A stretch of DNA of 57,996 nucleotides, taken from an uncultured Opitutales bacterium (GTDB lineage Bacteria; Verrucomicrobiota; Verrucomicrobiia; Opitutales; Intestinicryptomonadaceae). The position numbers and the translations under genes were made by a program. The stretch lies in the NCBI GenBank assembly GCA_944389315.1, contig CALXLX010000027.1:1-57996 (forward strand), written 5' to 3'. The first letter of the stretch is position 1, and each line of letters begins with the position of its first letter. Positions 17,234 to 25,164 of this stretch are shown in pieces. Under the pieces are notes generated by a model that saw nothing but the letters and a program-made list of their open reading frames with translations, did not search any database and had not been told where the DNA came from.

Positions 17234-18985
17234 ATGAAAAAGTTTCTTTCAGGCGTATTTGCCTTCGCAATGGCATCTGCAATGTTGACGGGCCAGGAAG
17301 TTCCGCCGGACACTTCGTTCAGGGACGCCCCCCTCAGAAAAATTCCCGTGAGGAAAACATTTAGGGTTTCTGATTTCGGGGCCGTTGCCAACGACGGGAA
17401 AAACGACCTTCCAGCGATACAGAAAGCCGTTGCCGCAGCGGCGAGGGCGGGCAAGGGCGCCGTTGTGAAGTTCGACAAGGGCGACTACGATTTGATTCAG
17501 ACGGACAAGTCCAAAAAGAGCCTCATATATTTGAACAGTACGGACGGCCTTACGATAGACGGCAACGGCGCGCATTTTACGGTCAGGTCGCCGCGCTGCG
17601 GGTTTATGGATTTGCGCGCGTGCAAGGATACCATAATAAAGGACATGACAATAGATTACGACCCCATTCCCTGGACGGAGGGGGAGATAGTTGCCGTTGA
17701 CATACCGGGGAACAGCGTGGACGTGAAGATCCGCGAAAGCGCCCCCAAGCCGGAGGCTCCCAATTTCATAGAGACGGATTTTTGCTACCTTATAGACCCG
17801 CAGGTTCCCGGGCGCATAAAGACTGGGGCTCCCAACCACTGCTATTCAAAGAAGATAACCAAGCTTTCCGACGGCGTTTACAGGTTTGCGCTAAAATATA
17901 AGATTCCCCGCCCCGACACCTACCAGGTGGGGGACAGGTTCGTCTATCTTGCCAGAACGGGCTGCGGCGGGCTTTTTGGGATAACCCTTTGCGACAACGT
18001 ATCCTTCATAGACATAATTTCCTACGCGTCTCCCGCTGGGCATTATGCGGGGGCTTTGTCTTCGCGCATAAACGTGCTGGGGTGCAAGGCGCTTATAAAA
18101 GAGGGAAGGTGGAAGGGCGGCAATGCTGACTTTTTGCACCTTCAGCAAAACAGGATAGGCCCCTGGATGGAGGGCTGCGCGGTTGAGGGCATAAGCGACG
18201 ACAGCGTAGTCATATACACCCGCCCGCTATTTTTGAAGGATTTGAGCTCTGACGGCACAGCCAAGTTTGTCAAGGCGGCAAAGTTCGACGGCACAAAGCA
18301 TATGCCGCTTTCCGAGGGCGAGGTGCGCGGGGGCGACACTCTCGGATTCTTCGACACCGAGGCGGGCGAGTATATCGCGCAGGCTACCGTGGAAAAGGTA
18401 CTTTCCAAGGATTCGTTCAAGCTCAAGAATATCACTCCCGAAGACGCAGACATAAGGGTTTTGGGAGAGGGGAGAATTCCGCTTCAGATATTCAATCTAA
18501 ACATTACCAGGGACTTTGTCATAAAGAACAACGCGTTTAGAAATTCACGCAGGTACGGCATATATTGGAAGGGGTCCAACGGCATAATATCTGGAAACTC
18601 CTTCGAGGGGCTCAGCAACGAGGCTATATCCGTCCACAACGAAAGCCGCGCGCCCAACGGGCCGACGTGCCGCAATTTGTACATAGTCGGCAACAAGATA
18701 AAGGACTGCGGTTTTGAAAGCGGCTACAATGGCAAGTTTTCCGCCGCGTCTATATCCGTGCATTCAGACAGCACTTCATACGGCATGACAAATTCCGACT
18801 CTTCTCACAGGGACGTTCTGATAAAGGACAACTATGTGGAAGGCTGGAACGGAAGGGCCATATACGCGCGCAATGTTCAAAACCTGACGTTGTCCGGCAA
18901 CAAGGTCGGTGAGCCGAGCCCGAGGTTTGCGCCGAAGGCGGATCCGGTTAAGATAGAATGTTGCTCTAACGTGAAACAAAACTAG
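17234..18985 (+). CDS. Secreted right-handed beta-helix protein, GH110/pectate-lyase-like
   Basis: The 583-residue protein has a signal peptide (MKKFLSGVFAFAMASAMLTGQ). After the signal comes the classic beta-helix cap VSDFGAVANDGKNDLPAIQKAV of the Pectate_lyase_3 fold, then coil repeats such as LTIDGNGAHFTV, IIKDMTIDY, NAFRNSRRYGIYWKGSN and IISGNSF. A central stretch with GGNADFLHL and GCAVEGISDDSVVI resembles the Asp-rich active-site ladder of GH110 alpha-galactosidases and related beta-helix glycosidases. The exact family is not certain. The toroid paralogue B starts 21 nt downstream, so the two probably attack the same glycan. Confidence 0.7.
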   Translation: MKKFLSGVFAFAMASAMLTGQEVPPDTSFRDAPLRKIPVRKTFRVSDFGAVANDGKNDLPAIQKAVAAAARAGKGAVVKFDKGDYDLIQTDKSKKSLIYLNSTDGLTIDGNGAHFTVRSPRCGFMDLRACKDTIIKDMTIDYDPIPWTEGEIVAVDIPGNSVDVKIRESAPKPEAPNFIETDFCYLIDPQVPGRIKTGAPNHCYSKKITKLSDGVYRFALKYKIPRPDTYQVGDRFVYLARTGCGGLFGITLCDNVSFIDIISYASPAGHYAGALSSRINVLGCKALIKEGRWKGGNADFLHLQQNRIGPWMEGCAVEGISDDSVVIYTRPLFLKDLSSDGTAKFVKAAKFDGTKHMPLSEGEVRGGDTLGFFDTEAGEYIAQATVEKVLSKDSFKLKNITPEDADIRVLGEGRIPLQIFNLNITRDFVIKNNAFRNSRRYGIYWKGSNGIISGNSFEGLSNEAISVHNESRAPNGPTCRNLYIVGNKIKDCGFESGYNGKFSAASISVHSDSTSYGMTNSDSSHRDVLIKDNYVEGWNGRAIYARNVQNLTLSGNKVGEPSPRFAPKADPVKIECCSNVKQN

Positions 18986-19006
18986 GACGGAGTCTTTTAT
19001 AAGGAT

Positions 19007-21907
19007 ATGAGGATTTTTAAGGGATTTCTTCTTGCGTCTGCGGCGCTTTTTGCCGCGGGCGCGCTTTTTGCCGAGAAAATTTCCAACGACGCCTACACGG
19101 TGGAGTTGGCGTCTAAAGGCGCGGGTTTTACCGTGACCAAGAAAGGGATGCATCCGTGGAGTTTCACTCCTGATTTCATGGTTTTCAGGACGGAGAAAGA
19201 CCCCATGCCGCGCATGAGGCGCGTTAAGCTTCCCAAATTCTGCCAGTACAACGTCGTCAGCTGGCTTTCGGAAGTTCCGGAGAAGAAGCCCTCTTTAAAA
19301 CAGCTTTATGTCAGCGAAAGCGCGGGGGGAGACGGCATAGATATGTCCATATTGAAAGGCTCCGTGGAGGGCCGCACGGCGGACGTGTTCTGTTCTGCGC
19401 CTTCGGCGAAAATATCGGCATCGTCCGCGAAGGTGGAGGGTAATAAGATAATATTCGCCTTCCCGGAGAATAAGGATTTCGATTTGTCCGCGGAGCTTTC
19501 TCTGCCGCAGGGAGACGGCGAGCCCGTGCTGGAATTTACGCTCAAGCCCAAGCTCGGGGCGTTTTATTCCGTAGGCTTTGTGGGGGCGAGCGCCTTCAAG
19601 CCCGAGGAGGCCGACGGAGTATTTCAGCCCTTTGTATGGCAGGAGAAGCGCTTTCCGGAGCTTTCGTATATGAGCGCGGCCTACCACTGCACCTTGCCTG
19701 GTGCGTTTGTGGCCTACAAGGGGGCGACTTTGGGCCTTCTTGTGGATTCTTCGGAGTTTCCGTTTAAGTACGAGATACCCACTCTGGCCAACAGCGAGTT
19801 CGGCGTGGCGGTCAGGGATCCAGACGGCATGGCGCGCCCTATGGTTTTCGCGCCGATGCTCGGAAGCGAGAAGTCGCTTATGGAGGACGACACGGTCTAT
19901 TCCTTCAAGATGAGGATATTCGTTTGCGAGGGCGGCGTGACGGACGCGTACGCGTTGGCCTCGGAACGCCTGTACGGATTTTCCGACATAAGGGAAAACG
20001 CGCTGGGGACTCTCAACGAGACTTTCGACAATATGACAGACTACGGCCTTTCCGAGTTTTCGCGCTTCAAGGCCGACGAAAAGGGCTTCGCCTACGACAC
20101 CGACGTCAAGGGCTCCACCCGCAACGACACGAGTGTGAGCGTCCTCAACATCGCAAATGTCCGCGACAGGGAGGATATTTACAGGGACATATCCTACAAT
20201 ATACTCGAGTTTATGCTTTCGCGCCAGAAGTCCCTTTTTATAATGGACGAGAGCGTCAAGACGCAGAATCCGTCGAAGAAGATGCTCGGGCCCTGCGCTC
20301 AGATAGCGGAGCTTGAGACTCTATACGGCCTTTCGCACGGTTCCTGCGGCGTGCTTGATAAATTCGCCAAGGAGAAGTACGAAAAGGCAAAGCCCGCCAA
20401 GCATCTTGACGTGCAAACAGGCGGCTACTGGCCCGACGCTATAACCTTCTACGAGAACACAGGGGATAAGGAATACTTGAAGCGGGCGATAGAGGGGGCT
20501 GACCATTATATAGCGGAGAATATAACCAATCCGTCGGATTTATTTCTGCACAACGCCTTCTTCTGGAACAAATACGCCCCGGATTTTGTTGATTTGTTCA
20601 GGCTCTACGAGCTTACCGGGGAGCGCAGGTTCTTGGATGCTGCGCGCAAGGGGGCAAGGCTTTATACGATGTTCACCTGGCGCGCCCCCGAGATACCCAA
20701 AGGAAATATATTGGTAAATCCGGACGGGCTCGCCCCGCTTTATCCGCATGCTGCAAAGAGCGCGCCAGATCCCATAGCCATAGCGCCCGAGCAGATACCC
20801 GCATGGAGGGTCTCGGAGATAGGCCTCACGCCCGAGGCCAGCGGCACGATGAGCGGGCACAGGGCGATATTTATGGCCAATTTCGCCCCGTGGATGCTCA
20901 GAATAGCGAGGGCTACTGGGGACGACTATCTGCTCGCCTCGGCCAGAAGCGCGGTTGTCGGGCGCTATATGAATTTTCCGGGCTACCATATGAATACTGC
21001 TCGCACGTCGTTGTTTGAAAAGCCGGACTATCCGCTCAGGCCGCACAACAAGCTGAGCGCAAACTCCTTCCACTACAACCATGTATGGCCCATGATGGCT
21101 ATGGTGCTCGACTGGCTTGTTTCCGACGCGGAGACGCGTTCCGAAGGGAATATAAAGCTGCCGTCCCGCTTTATGGACGCCTCCGCCTACATGCAGAGCA
21201 AGATATACGGTTTTGCCGACGGCGATTTCTACGGGCGCAAGGACGCCAGGCTATGGATGCCCTCGCGCCTGCTTAAGACGGATTCCGTGCAGGCAAACTA
21301 CATAGCCATGCGCGGGAAGGACTCTTTGTATCTGGCCTTCTGCAACCAGAGCAAGAGGGCGCATACGACCCGCGTAAAGCTCGACGCCGCGGTTTTGGGG
21401 GCGGAGATTCCCGGGACTCTCAAGGCCAAGCTTTGGGTGGACAACAAGCCCTCGGCCGACATAGACGTCAATAACGGCGAGTTTGAAATACCCTTAAGCC
21501 CCTCGCCGAATGGCATAACGGCGGTGGCCATAGACGGGCTGAAAATAACGCCAAAATTCCAGGACAAGATATTTAATCTTTCTGAGAAGGACGCCTGGAA
21601 AAAGGACATGGTGGACATAGACACCCCGTTTAAGGCGAGGGCGCTTATGTTGAATTTCGGCAAGGATTTCAAGACGGCGTTCGTATACATGAAAGACGAG
21701 AATCCGTCGTATGTGTCCGTAAAGCTGATGTGGAGGGACGGCGACCAGACGAAGACCATGACCGACGATTCCTATCCGTTTGAGTTCACGGTAAAAATTC
21801 CCGACGGGGCGGACAAATTTCAGTTTATTCTTGAAACGGCGGACGCCGAGGGCAAAACTGAACGTTCACCAATATACGTTTTGGAAAAGGAAAATGGAAA
21901 AAAATAA
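19007..21907 (+). CDS. Large secreted putative alpha/alpha-toroid glycan-active enzyme (paralogue B)
   Basis: The 966-residue exported protein has signal MRIFKGFLLASAALFAAGALFA and an AAGGA ribosome site. A beta-sandwich-like N-terminal part (about 25-330) precedes a helical toroid region (about 340-720) with YELTGERRFLDAARKGARL, WRVSEIGLTPEASG and ARSAVVGRYMNFPGYH. A linker domain holds IYGFADGDFYGRKDARLW and SRLLKTDSVQANYIA, and a C-terminal beta domain (about 860-966) ends in SYPFEFTVKIPDGADKFQF. The same order and motifs occur in paralogue C at 45797, and more distantly in A at 10968. Catalytic residues are not known. Its 3' end overlaps proC by 14 nt. The N-terminal domain (YTVELASKGAGFTV) looks like a sugar-enzyme super-sandwich domain. 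Confidence 0.65.
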   Translation: MRIFKGFLLASAALFAAGALFAEKISNDAYTVELASKGAGFTVTKKGMHPWSFTPDFMVFRTEKDPMPRMRRVKLPKFCQYNVVSWLSEVPEKKPSLKQLYVSESAGGDGIDMSILKGSVEGRTADVFCSAPSAKISASSAKVEGNKIIFAFPENKDFDLSAELSLPQGDGEPVLEFTLKPKLGAFYSVGFVGASAFKPEEADGVFQPFVWQEKRFPELSYMSAAYHCTLPGAFVAYKGATLGLLVDSSEFPFKYEIPTLANSEFGVAVRDPDGMARPMVFAPMLGSEKSLMEDDTVYSFKMRIFVCEGGVTDAYALASERLYGFSDIRENALGTLNETFDNMTDYGLSEFSRFKADEKGFAYDTDVKGSTRNDTSVSVLNIANVRDREDIYRDISYNILEFMLSRQKSLFIMDESVKTQNPSKKMLGPCAQIAELETLYGLSHGSCGVLDKFAKEKYEKAKPAKHLDVQTGGYWPDAITFYENTGDKEYLKRAIEGADHYIAENITNPSDLFLHNAFFWNKYAPDFVDLFRLYELTGERRFLDAARKGARLYTMFTWRAPEIPKGNILVNPDGLAPLYPHAAKSAPDPIAIAPEQIPAWRVSEIGLTPEASGTMSGHRAIFMANFAPWMLRIARATGDDYLLASARSAVVGRYMNFPGYHMNTARTSLFEKPDYPLRPHNKLSANSFHYNHVWPMMAMVLDWLVSDAETRSEGNIKLPSRFMDASAYMQSKIYGFADGDFYGRKDARLWMPSRLLKTDSVQANYIAMRGKDSLYLAFCNQSKRAHTTRVKLDAAVLGAEIPGTLKAKLWVDNKPSADIDVNNGEFEIPLSPSPNGITAVAIDGLKITPKFQDKIFNLSEKDAWKKDMVDIDTPFKARALMLNFGKDFKTAFVYMKDENPSYVSVKLMWRDGDQTKTMTDDSYPFEFTVKIPDGADKFQFILETADAEGKTERSPIYVLEKENGKK

Positions 21908-22700
21908 ATTTGGATTTGTAGGCGCAGGCAAGATGGCCGGCGCCATAGTTAGGGGAATGATAAGCGGGGGGGCGGCCTCCTCCGGCGAGATTGCGTGCGT
22001 CTGCGGGGACGACAATACCGGCAGGGCCCTTTCCGAAAGCACGGGCATAAAACTTTTGGACGGGCTGGACAGTCTGTGCGCCGGTTCCGCCACCGTGGTT
22101 TTGGCGTGCAAGCCCCAGCAGCTTGCGTCGCTTTCCGAAGGGGCGGCTTCGTCGTTTACGGGGCTTTTGATTTCCATACTTGCGGGCACTTCCGTAGCGC
22201 GCCTGCGCCAGAAATTTCCCAATGCGCGAAACATAGTGCGAGTCATGCCAAACATGCCGGCGCAAATCTCCATGGGCTTTTCCTGTTTTGCTCCCGAACA
22301 GCCGCTTTCTGAGGAGGACGGCAAGACGGTTTACTCCGTGCTTTCGGCCATAGGCGATGTTTCCCAGGTGAGGGAGTCGCAGCTCGACGCGGTCACGGCG
22401 GTTTCGGGCAGCGGGCCGGGATACATATTCGAGTTTGCAGCCGCAATGATAGAGGCGGCAAAAAACATGGGTTTCGACGGCGATCTGGCAAAGAGAATGG
22501 TCTTGAAAACCATGTCGGGGTCTGCGGAGCTGCTGATGCGCTCGGAGCTTTCGCCCGAGGAGCTCAGAAATGCGGTGTGCAGCCCGGGCGGGACCACTCT
22601 TGCGGCGCTGTCCGTATTTGAGGCGCACAATTTCAGGGAAACCGTGGCTGAGGCTCTCGCCGCGGCGGATAAACGCTCAAAGGAACTGTCAAAACTGTAG
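21894..22700 (+). CDS. proC: Pyrroline-5-carboxylate reductase
   Basis: Cytoplasmic last step of proline synthesis, reducing P5C with NAD(P)H. ATG 21894 (not the upstream in-frame codon at 21831) gives the standard start with the nucleotide-binding loop GFVGAGKMAGAIV at residues 7-19. Further family marks are VMPNMPAQISMG, AVSGSGPGYIFEF and the C-terminal signature SPGGTTLAALSVFE. At 268 residues it has normal length. The start lies inside the end of the upstream toroid gene, with an AG-rich ribosome site (GGAAAAGGAAA) in that coding sequence, which suggests translational coupling. hldD starts 6 nt after its stop. Confidence 0.95.
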   Translation: MEKNKFGFVGAGKMAGAIVRGMISGGAASSGEIACVCGDDNTGRALSESTGIKLLDGLDSLCAGSATVVLACKPQQLASLSEGAASSFTGLLISILAGTSVARLRQKFPNARNIVRVMPNMPAQISMGFSCFAPEQPLSEEDGKTVYSVLSAIGDVSQVRESQLDAVTAVSGSGPGYIFEFAAAMIEAAKNMGFDGDLAKRMVLKTMSGSAELLMRSELSPEELRNAVCSPGGTTLAALSVFEAHNFRETVAEALAAADKRSKELSKL

Positions 22701-22706
22701 GGCTAT

Positions 22707-23720
22707 ATGCTGTCGAGAATGCAACAGAGATTCAGGAACGGGAGGGTGCTCGTAACGGGCGGCGCGGGCTTCATAGGAAGCGCGCTTATTTGGTATCTGA
22801 ACAGCCTTGGCATAACGGACATAGTCGTCACCGACGTTCTCGGGCGCGACGAGAAGTGGCGCAACCTTGTTCCGCTGAAGTACGAGGACTACTACGAGGC
22901 CGACGATTTCCTCAACCTCCTGCAGCAGGACGACAATCTTCTTGCGTCGATGAAAATCCGCTGCGTATTCCATTTCGGGGCGAGCGCCTCGTATTCGGAG
23001 AAGGACGCCTCCTATCTGGCGGTCAACAATTTTGGCTATGCCAAGATACTTGCAAGAAGCGCTCTCAATGCCAATGCGCGTTTCGTGTACGCCTCGAGCG
23101 TGGCGTCTTATCCGGACGGGCTGTGCTCGGACAACGATGCGGATTTGTCCAACCTGCGCCCCGCCACTGTGTATTCATACACCAAGCATATGTTCGACCT
23201 TTGGGCCCAGAGGCACAACATATTAAACGACATGGTCGGCATAAAGTACTTCAACGTGTTCGGGCCAAACGAGTACCACAAGGAGGACATGCGCTCGCTG
23301 GTGTTAAAGAGCGCCGATAAAATCATAAAGACGGGCAGGGCGGACATATTCAAAAGCCATATTCCCAACATACCCGACGGCGGCCAGACGGGGGACTTTC
23401 TATATATAAAAGACGCCGTTAAGACGACATTCGACCTGGCGATGAATCCCAATGCGTGCGGTCTTTTCAATATAGGAAGCGGCATTCAGACATCTTGCCT
23501 GGACGTTGTAAAGGCTGTGTTTGAGGCTCTTGGCAAGCCCGTTGCCACCGACGTTGTGGAGATGCCTCCGGCCGACGAGTACAGCTCCTGCCTGAACAAG
23601 ACCGCAAATCTGGACAAGCTTCGCCAGGCCGGTTGCTATCACGAGCCTATGCCTCTTGCGGACGCTGTAAAGGACTATGTGGGCAACTATCTGCCGTCCC
23701 GAATAACGCTGGGGTGGTAG
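22707..23720 (+). CDS. hldD: ADP-glyceromanno-heptose 6-epimerase
   Basis: Short-chain dehydrogenase/epimerase making ADP-L-glycero-D-manno-heptose for the LPS inner core, which implies a Gram-negative outer membrane with heptose. The Rossmann loop GGAGFIGS is at 18-25, LVTGG precedes it, and the catalytic Tyr156-x-x-x-Lys160 is in VYSYTKHMFD. The family segments IKYFNVFGPNEYHKEDMRS and DGGQTGDFLYIKD are present. A downstream ATG at residue 5 is an alternative start. At 337 residues it matches the family. It sits in a run with proC although the pathways are unrelated. Confidence 0.92.
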   Translation: MLSRMQQRFRNGRVLVTGGAGFIGSALIWYLNSLGITDIVVTDVLGRDEKWRNLVPLKYEDYYEADDFLNLLQQDDNLLASMKIRCVFHFGASASYSEKDASYLAVNNFGYAKILARSALNANARFVYASSVASYPDGLCSDNDADLSNLRPATVYSYTKHMFDLWAQRHNILNDMVGIKYFNVFGPNEYHKEDMRSLVLKSADKIIKTGRADIFKSHIPNIPDGGQTGDFLYIKDAVKTTFDLAMNPNACGLFNIGSGIQTSCLDVVKAVFEALGKPVATDVVEMPPADEYSSCLNKTANLDKLRQAGCYHEPMPLADAVKDYVGNYLPSRITLGW

Positions 23721-23975
23721 CCCGCCCTTTGCTTTTTAGCATCATTTCGCAAAAAGAGCCGTCTGCTGAGAGCTATATTTTATATTTAGCTGTTCAGGGT
23801 TTGCGAATAATGTGTGGTAAATGGACTTGGGCGGCCTTGCAAAAGTCCTTTCTTCGGAAGCCATGAAATTTTATAAAAAAAATTTTAAAATTTTTAAGAT
23901 TATGACTTGACGCGGAGGCAATAAAACGTCAAATTATCGTAATACAAACAGATTCTAACCCCTCTAAAGATTTAA

Positions 23976-24461
23976 ATGAAAAAACTTATTCTTCTGCCTA
24001 TCGCCGCGCTCGCGCTTTGCGCATGCAGTACGGTTTTCACCGATAAAGTTACCGTTACTTCCACTCCGGAAGGCGCGGACGTATACATCAACGGGGTTCT
24101 CTCCGGAGTGACACCGCTTGAGACGCAGCTGGATAGGGACGGTTCTTACGAGATAACCATAACCAAGGTTGGCTACAAGCCTCAGACTCAGATTTTGGCC
24201 TCCACCCAGTGGGATCCTTTTGTAAAGTTCGGCCCTCTGATGGACTTGGGCTACTACAAGGAGCTGTATCCCTCTCCTCTATCGGCTGAGTTAAAGCCCG
24301 CCTATCTGCCCGACTCCGTCGGCACGGATCCTTTCGGCAGCATGACATACTGCATATTGCAGGCTGATATGTTGCGCAAGAGCGGCAAAATATCTCCGAA
24401 GGAGCACTCCTACATGGTCAACACCATAATGAAGTTCTTCTCGCCTCAGAACGATTTCTAA
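23976..24461 (+). CDS. PEGA-domain lipoprotein
   Basis: A 161-residue predicted lipoprotein with lipobox LCAC in MKKLILLPIAALALCACS. Residues about 25-68 form a PEGA domain (VTVTSTPEGADVYINGVLSG...PLETQLDRDGSYEITITKVGYKP), a small beta-sandwich common on surface proteins. The C-terminal part is Pro/Tyr-rich and ends in a helix. No Shine-Dalgarno is seen before ATG 23976. It is a single-gene unit with its own terminator. A structural or anchoring role is inferred, and there is no enzymatic motif. Confidence 0.8.
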   Translation: MKKLILLPIAALALCACSTVFTDKVTVTSTPEGADVYINGVLSGVTPLETQLDRDGSYEITITKVGYKPQTQILASTQWDPFVKFGPLMDLGYYKELYPSPLSAELKPAYLPDSVGTDPFGSMTYCILQADMLRKSGKISPKEHSYMVNTIMKFFSPQNDF

Positions 24462-24497
24462 AATTTCCAAGTTTGTTATAGTTTGTTCAGTTTATAG

Positions 24498-24523
24498 CGG
24501 CGCGTTTATACGCGCCGTTTTTT
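24498..24523 (+). terminator. Rho-independent terminator after the PEGA lipoprotein
   Basis: Perfect 7-bp stem CGGCGCG/CGCGCCG (24498-24504 with 24511-24517), loop TTTATA, then a T6 run. Confidence 0.85.
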
Positions 24524-24767
24524 ATGCCCGGATATCTTTTTTTATGGCCGGGGCAAATATGGGGCCGGGCTTTTGGGGGGTGGAACTTATTTTATCCGTA
24601 ACGCGATTGCATCTTGCCGCCCTTTCTCGGGAGACGTCCGCATTCCTCGAAAAAAGCCGTATTTTTGCATGTTGCGCGCAGCATAATTAGGTTGCCGCGC
24701 AACATATCTTTCGTATAAATAATTACTTCCCCTTTTTGGGGATTCCAAAAACTATATTGCAGCAGTT

Positions 24768-25154
24768 TTAATGTGAACTGCTGGGCCTTTGCCAGATTTT
24801 TTTTGATATGAAAAAAACTTCGTCCACATCGGGAGGGACGGACAGATAGAAATCTTGATTCGGGATTTTCCCCGTTGTTAGCAATCCGTTTACGAACATG
24901 CTTTTGCCCCGTACTTGTGCGGATAATTCGGATACGCTCCAAGCGCTTTCTCCGTATGACATTTTTATCTTCAGGACAGTTTCTCCGCGCGATGGCGTAT
25001 TTGAAATATCCTTTTTCTCCTCAGATACGGCTATGTTGAGAAAACGCTCGTCTATTGCCTTTTCGGCAAGGCTGCATCCGGGGAAAGCCGCCCCATATGC
25101 CGATAATAGGAGTATGGCGGCGCCTTTTTTTATGAACGGGGGTATGCGCTTCAT
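24768..25154 (-). CDS. Lipoprotein with an A8 homopolymer near its C-terminus (possible frameshift)
   Basis: Starts 10 nt after the stop of the AspT-like transporter, so the two form an operon. The signal ends in lipobox FPGC (MKRIPPFIKKGAAILLLSAYGAAFPGC). The mature part has an LTTGKIPNQDFYLSVPPDVDEVFF segment and, in this frame, ends KKIWQRPSSSH. A run of eight A (minus strand; T8 at 24797-24804) lies 14 codons before the stop. With one more A, or a -1 slip, translation would continue about 65 residues, to a stop at 24592-24594. Either reading is possible. The short form ends with an Ile-Trp-x-Arg pattern reminiscent of small surface lipoproteins. No function known. Confidence 0.6.
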   Translation of the reverse strand: MKRIPPFIKKGAAILLLSAYGAAFPGCSLAEKAIDERFLNIAVSEEKKDISNTPSRGETVLKIKMSYGESAWSVSELSAQVRGKSMFVNGLLTTGKIPNQDFYLSVPPDVDEVFFISKKIWQRPSSSH

Positions 25155-25164
25155 AATATTTCGC

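Noticed and set aside
23907..23940. TTGACG before the PEGA lipoprotein as a promoter
   Set aside because: No convincing -10 hexamer at normal spacing, so left uncalled.
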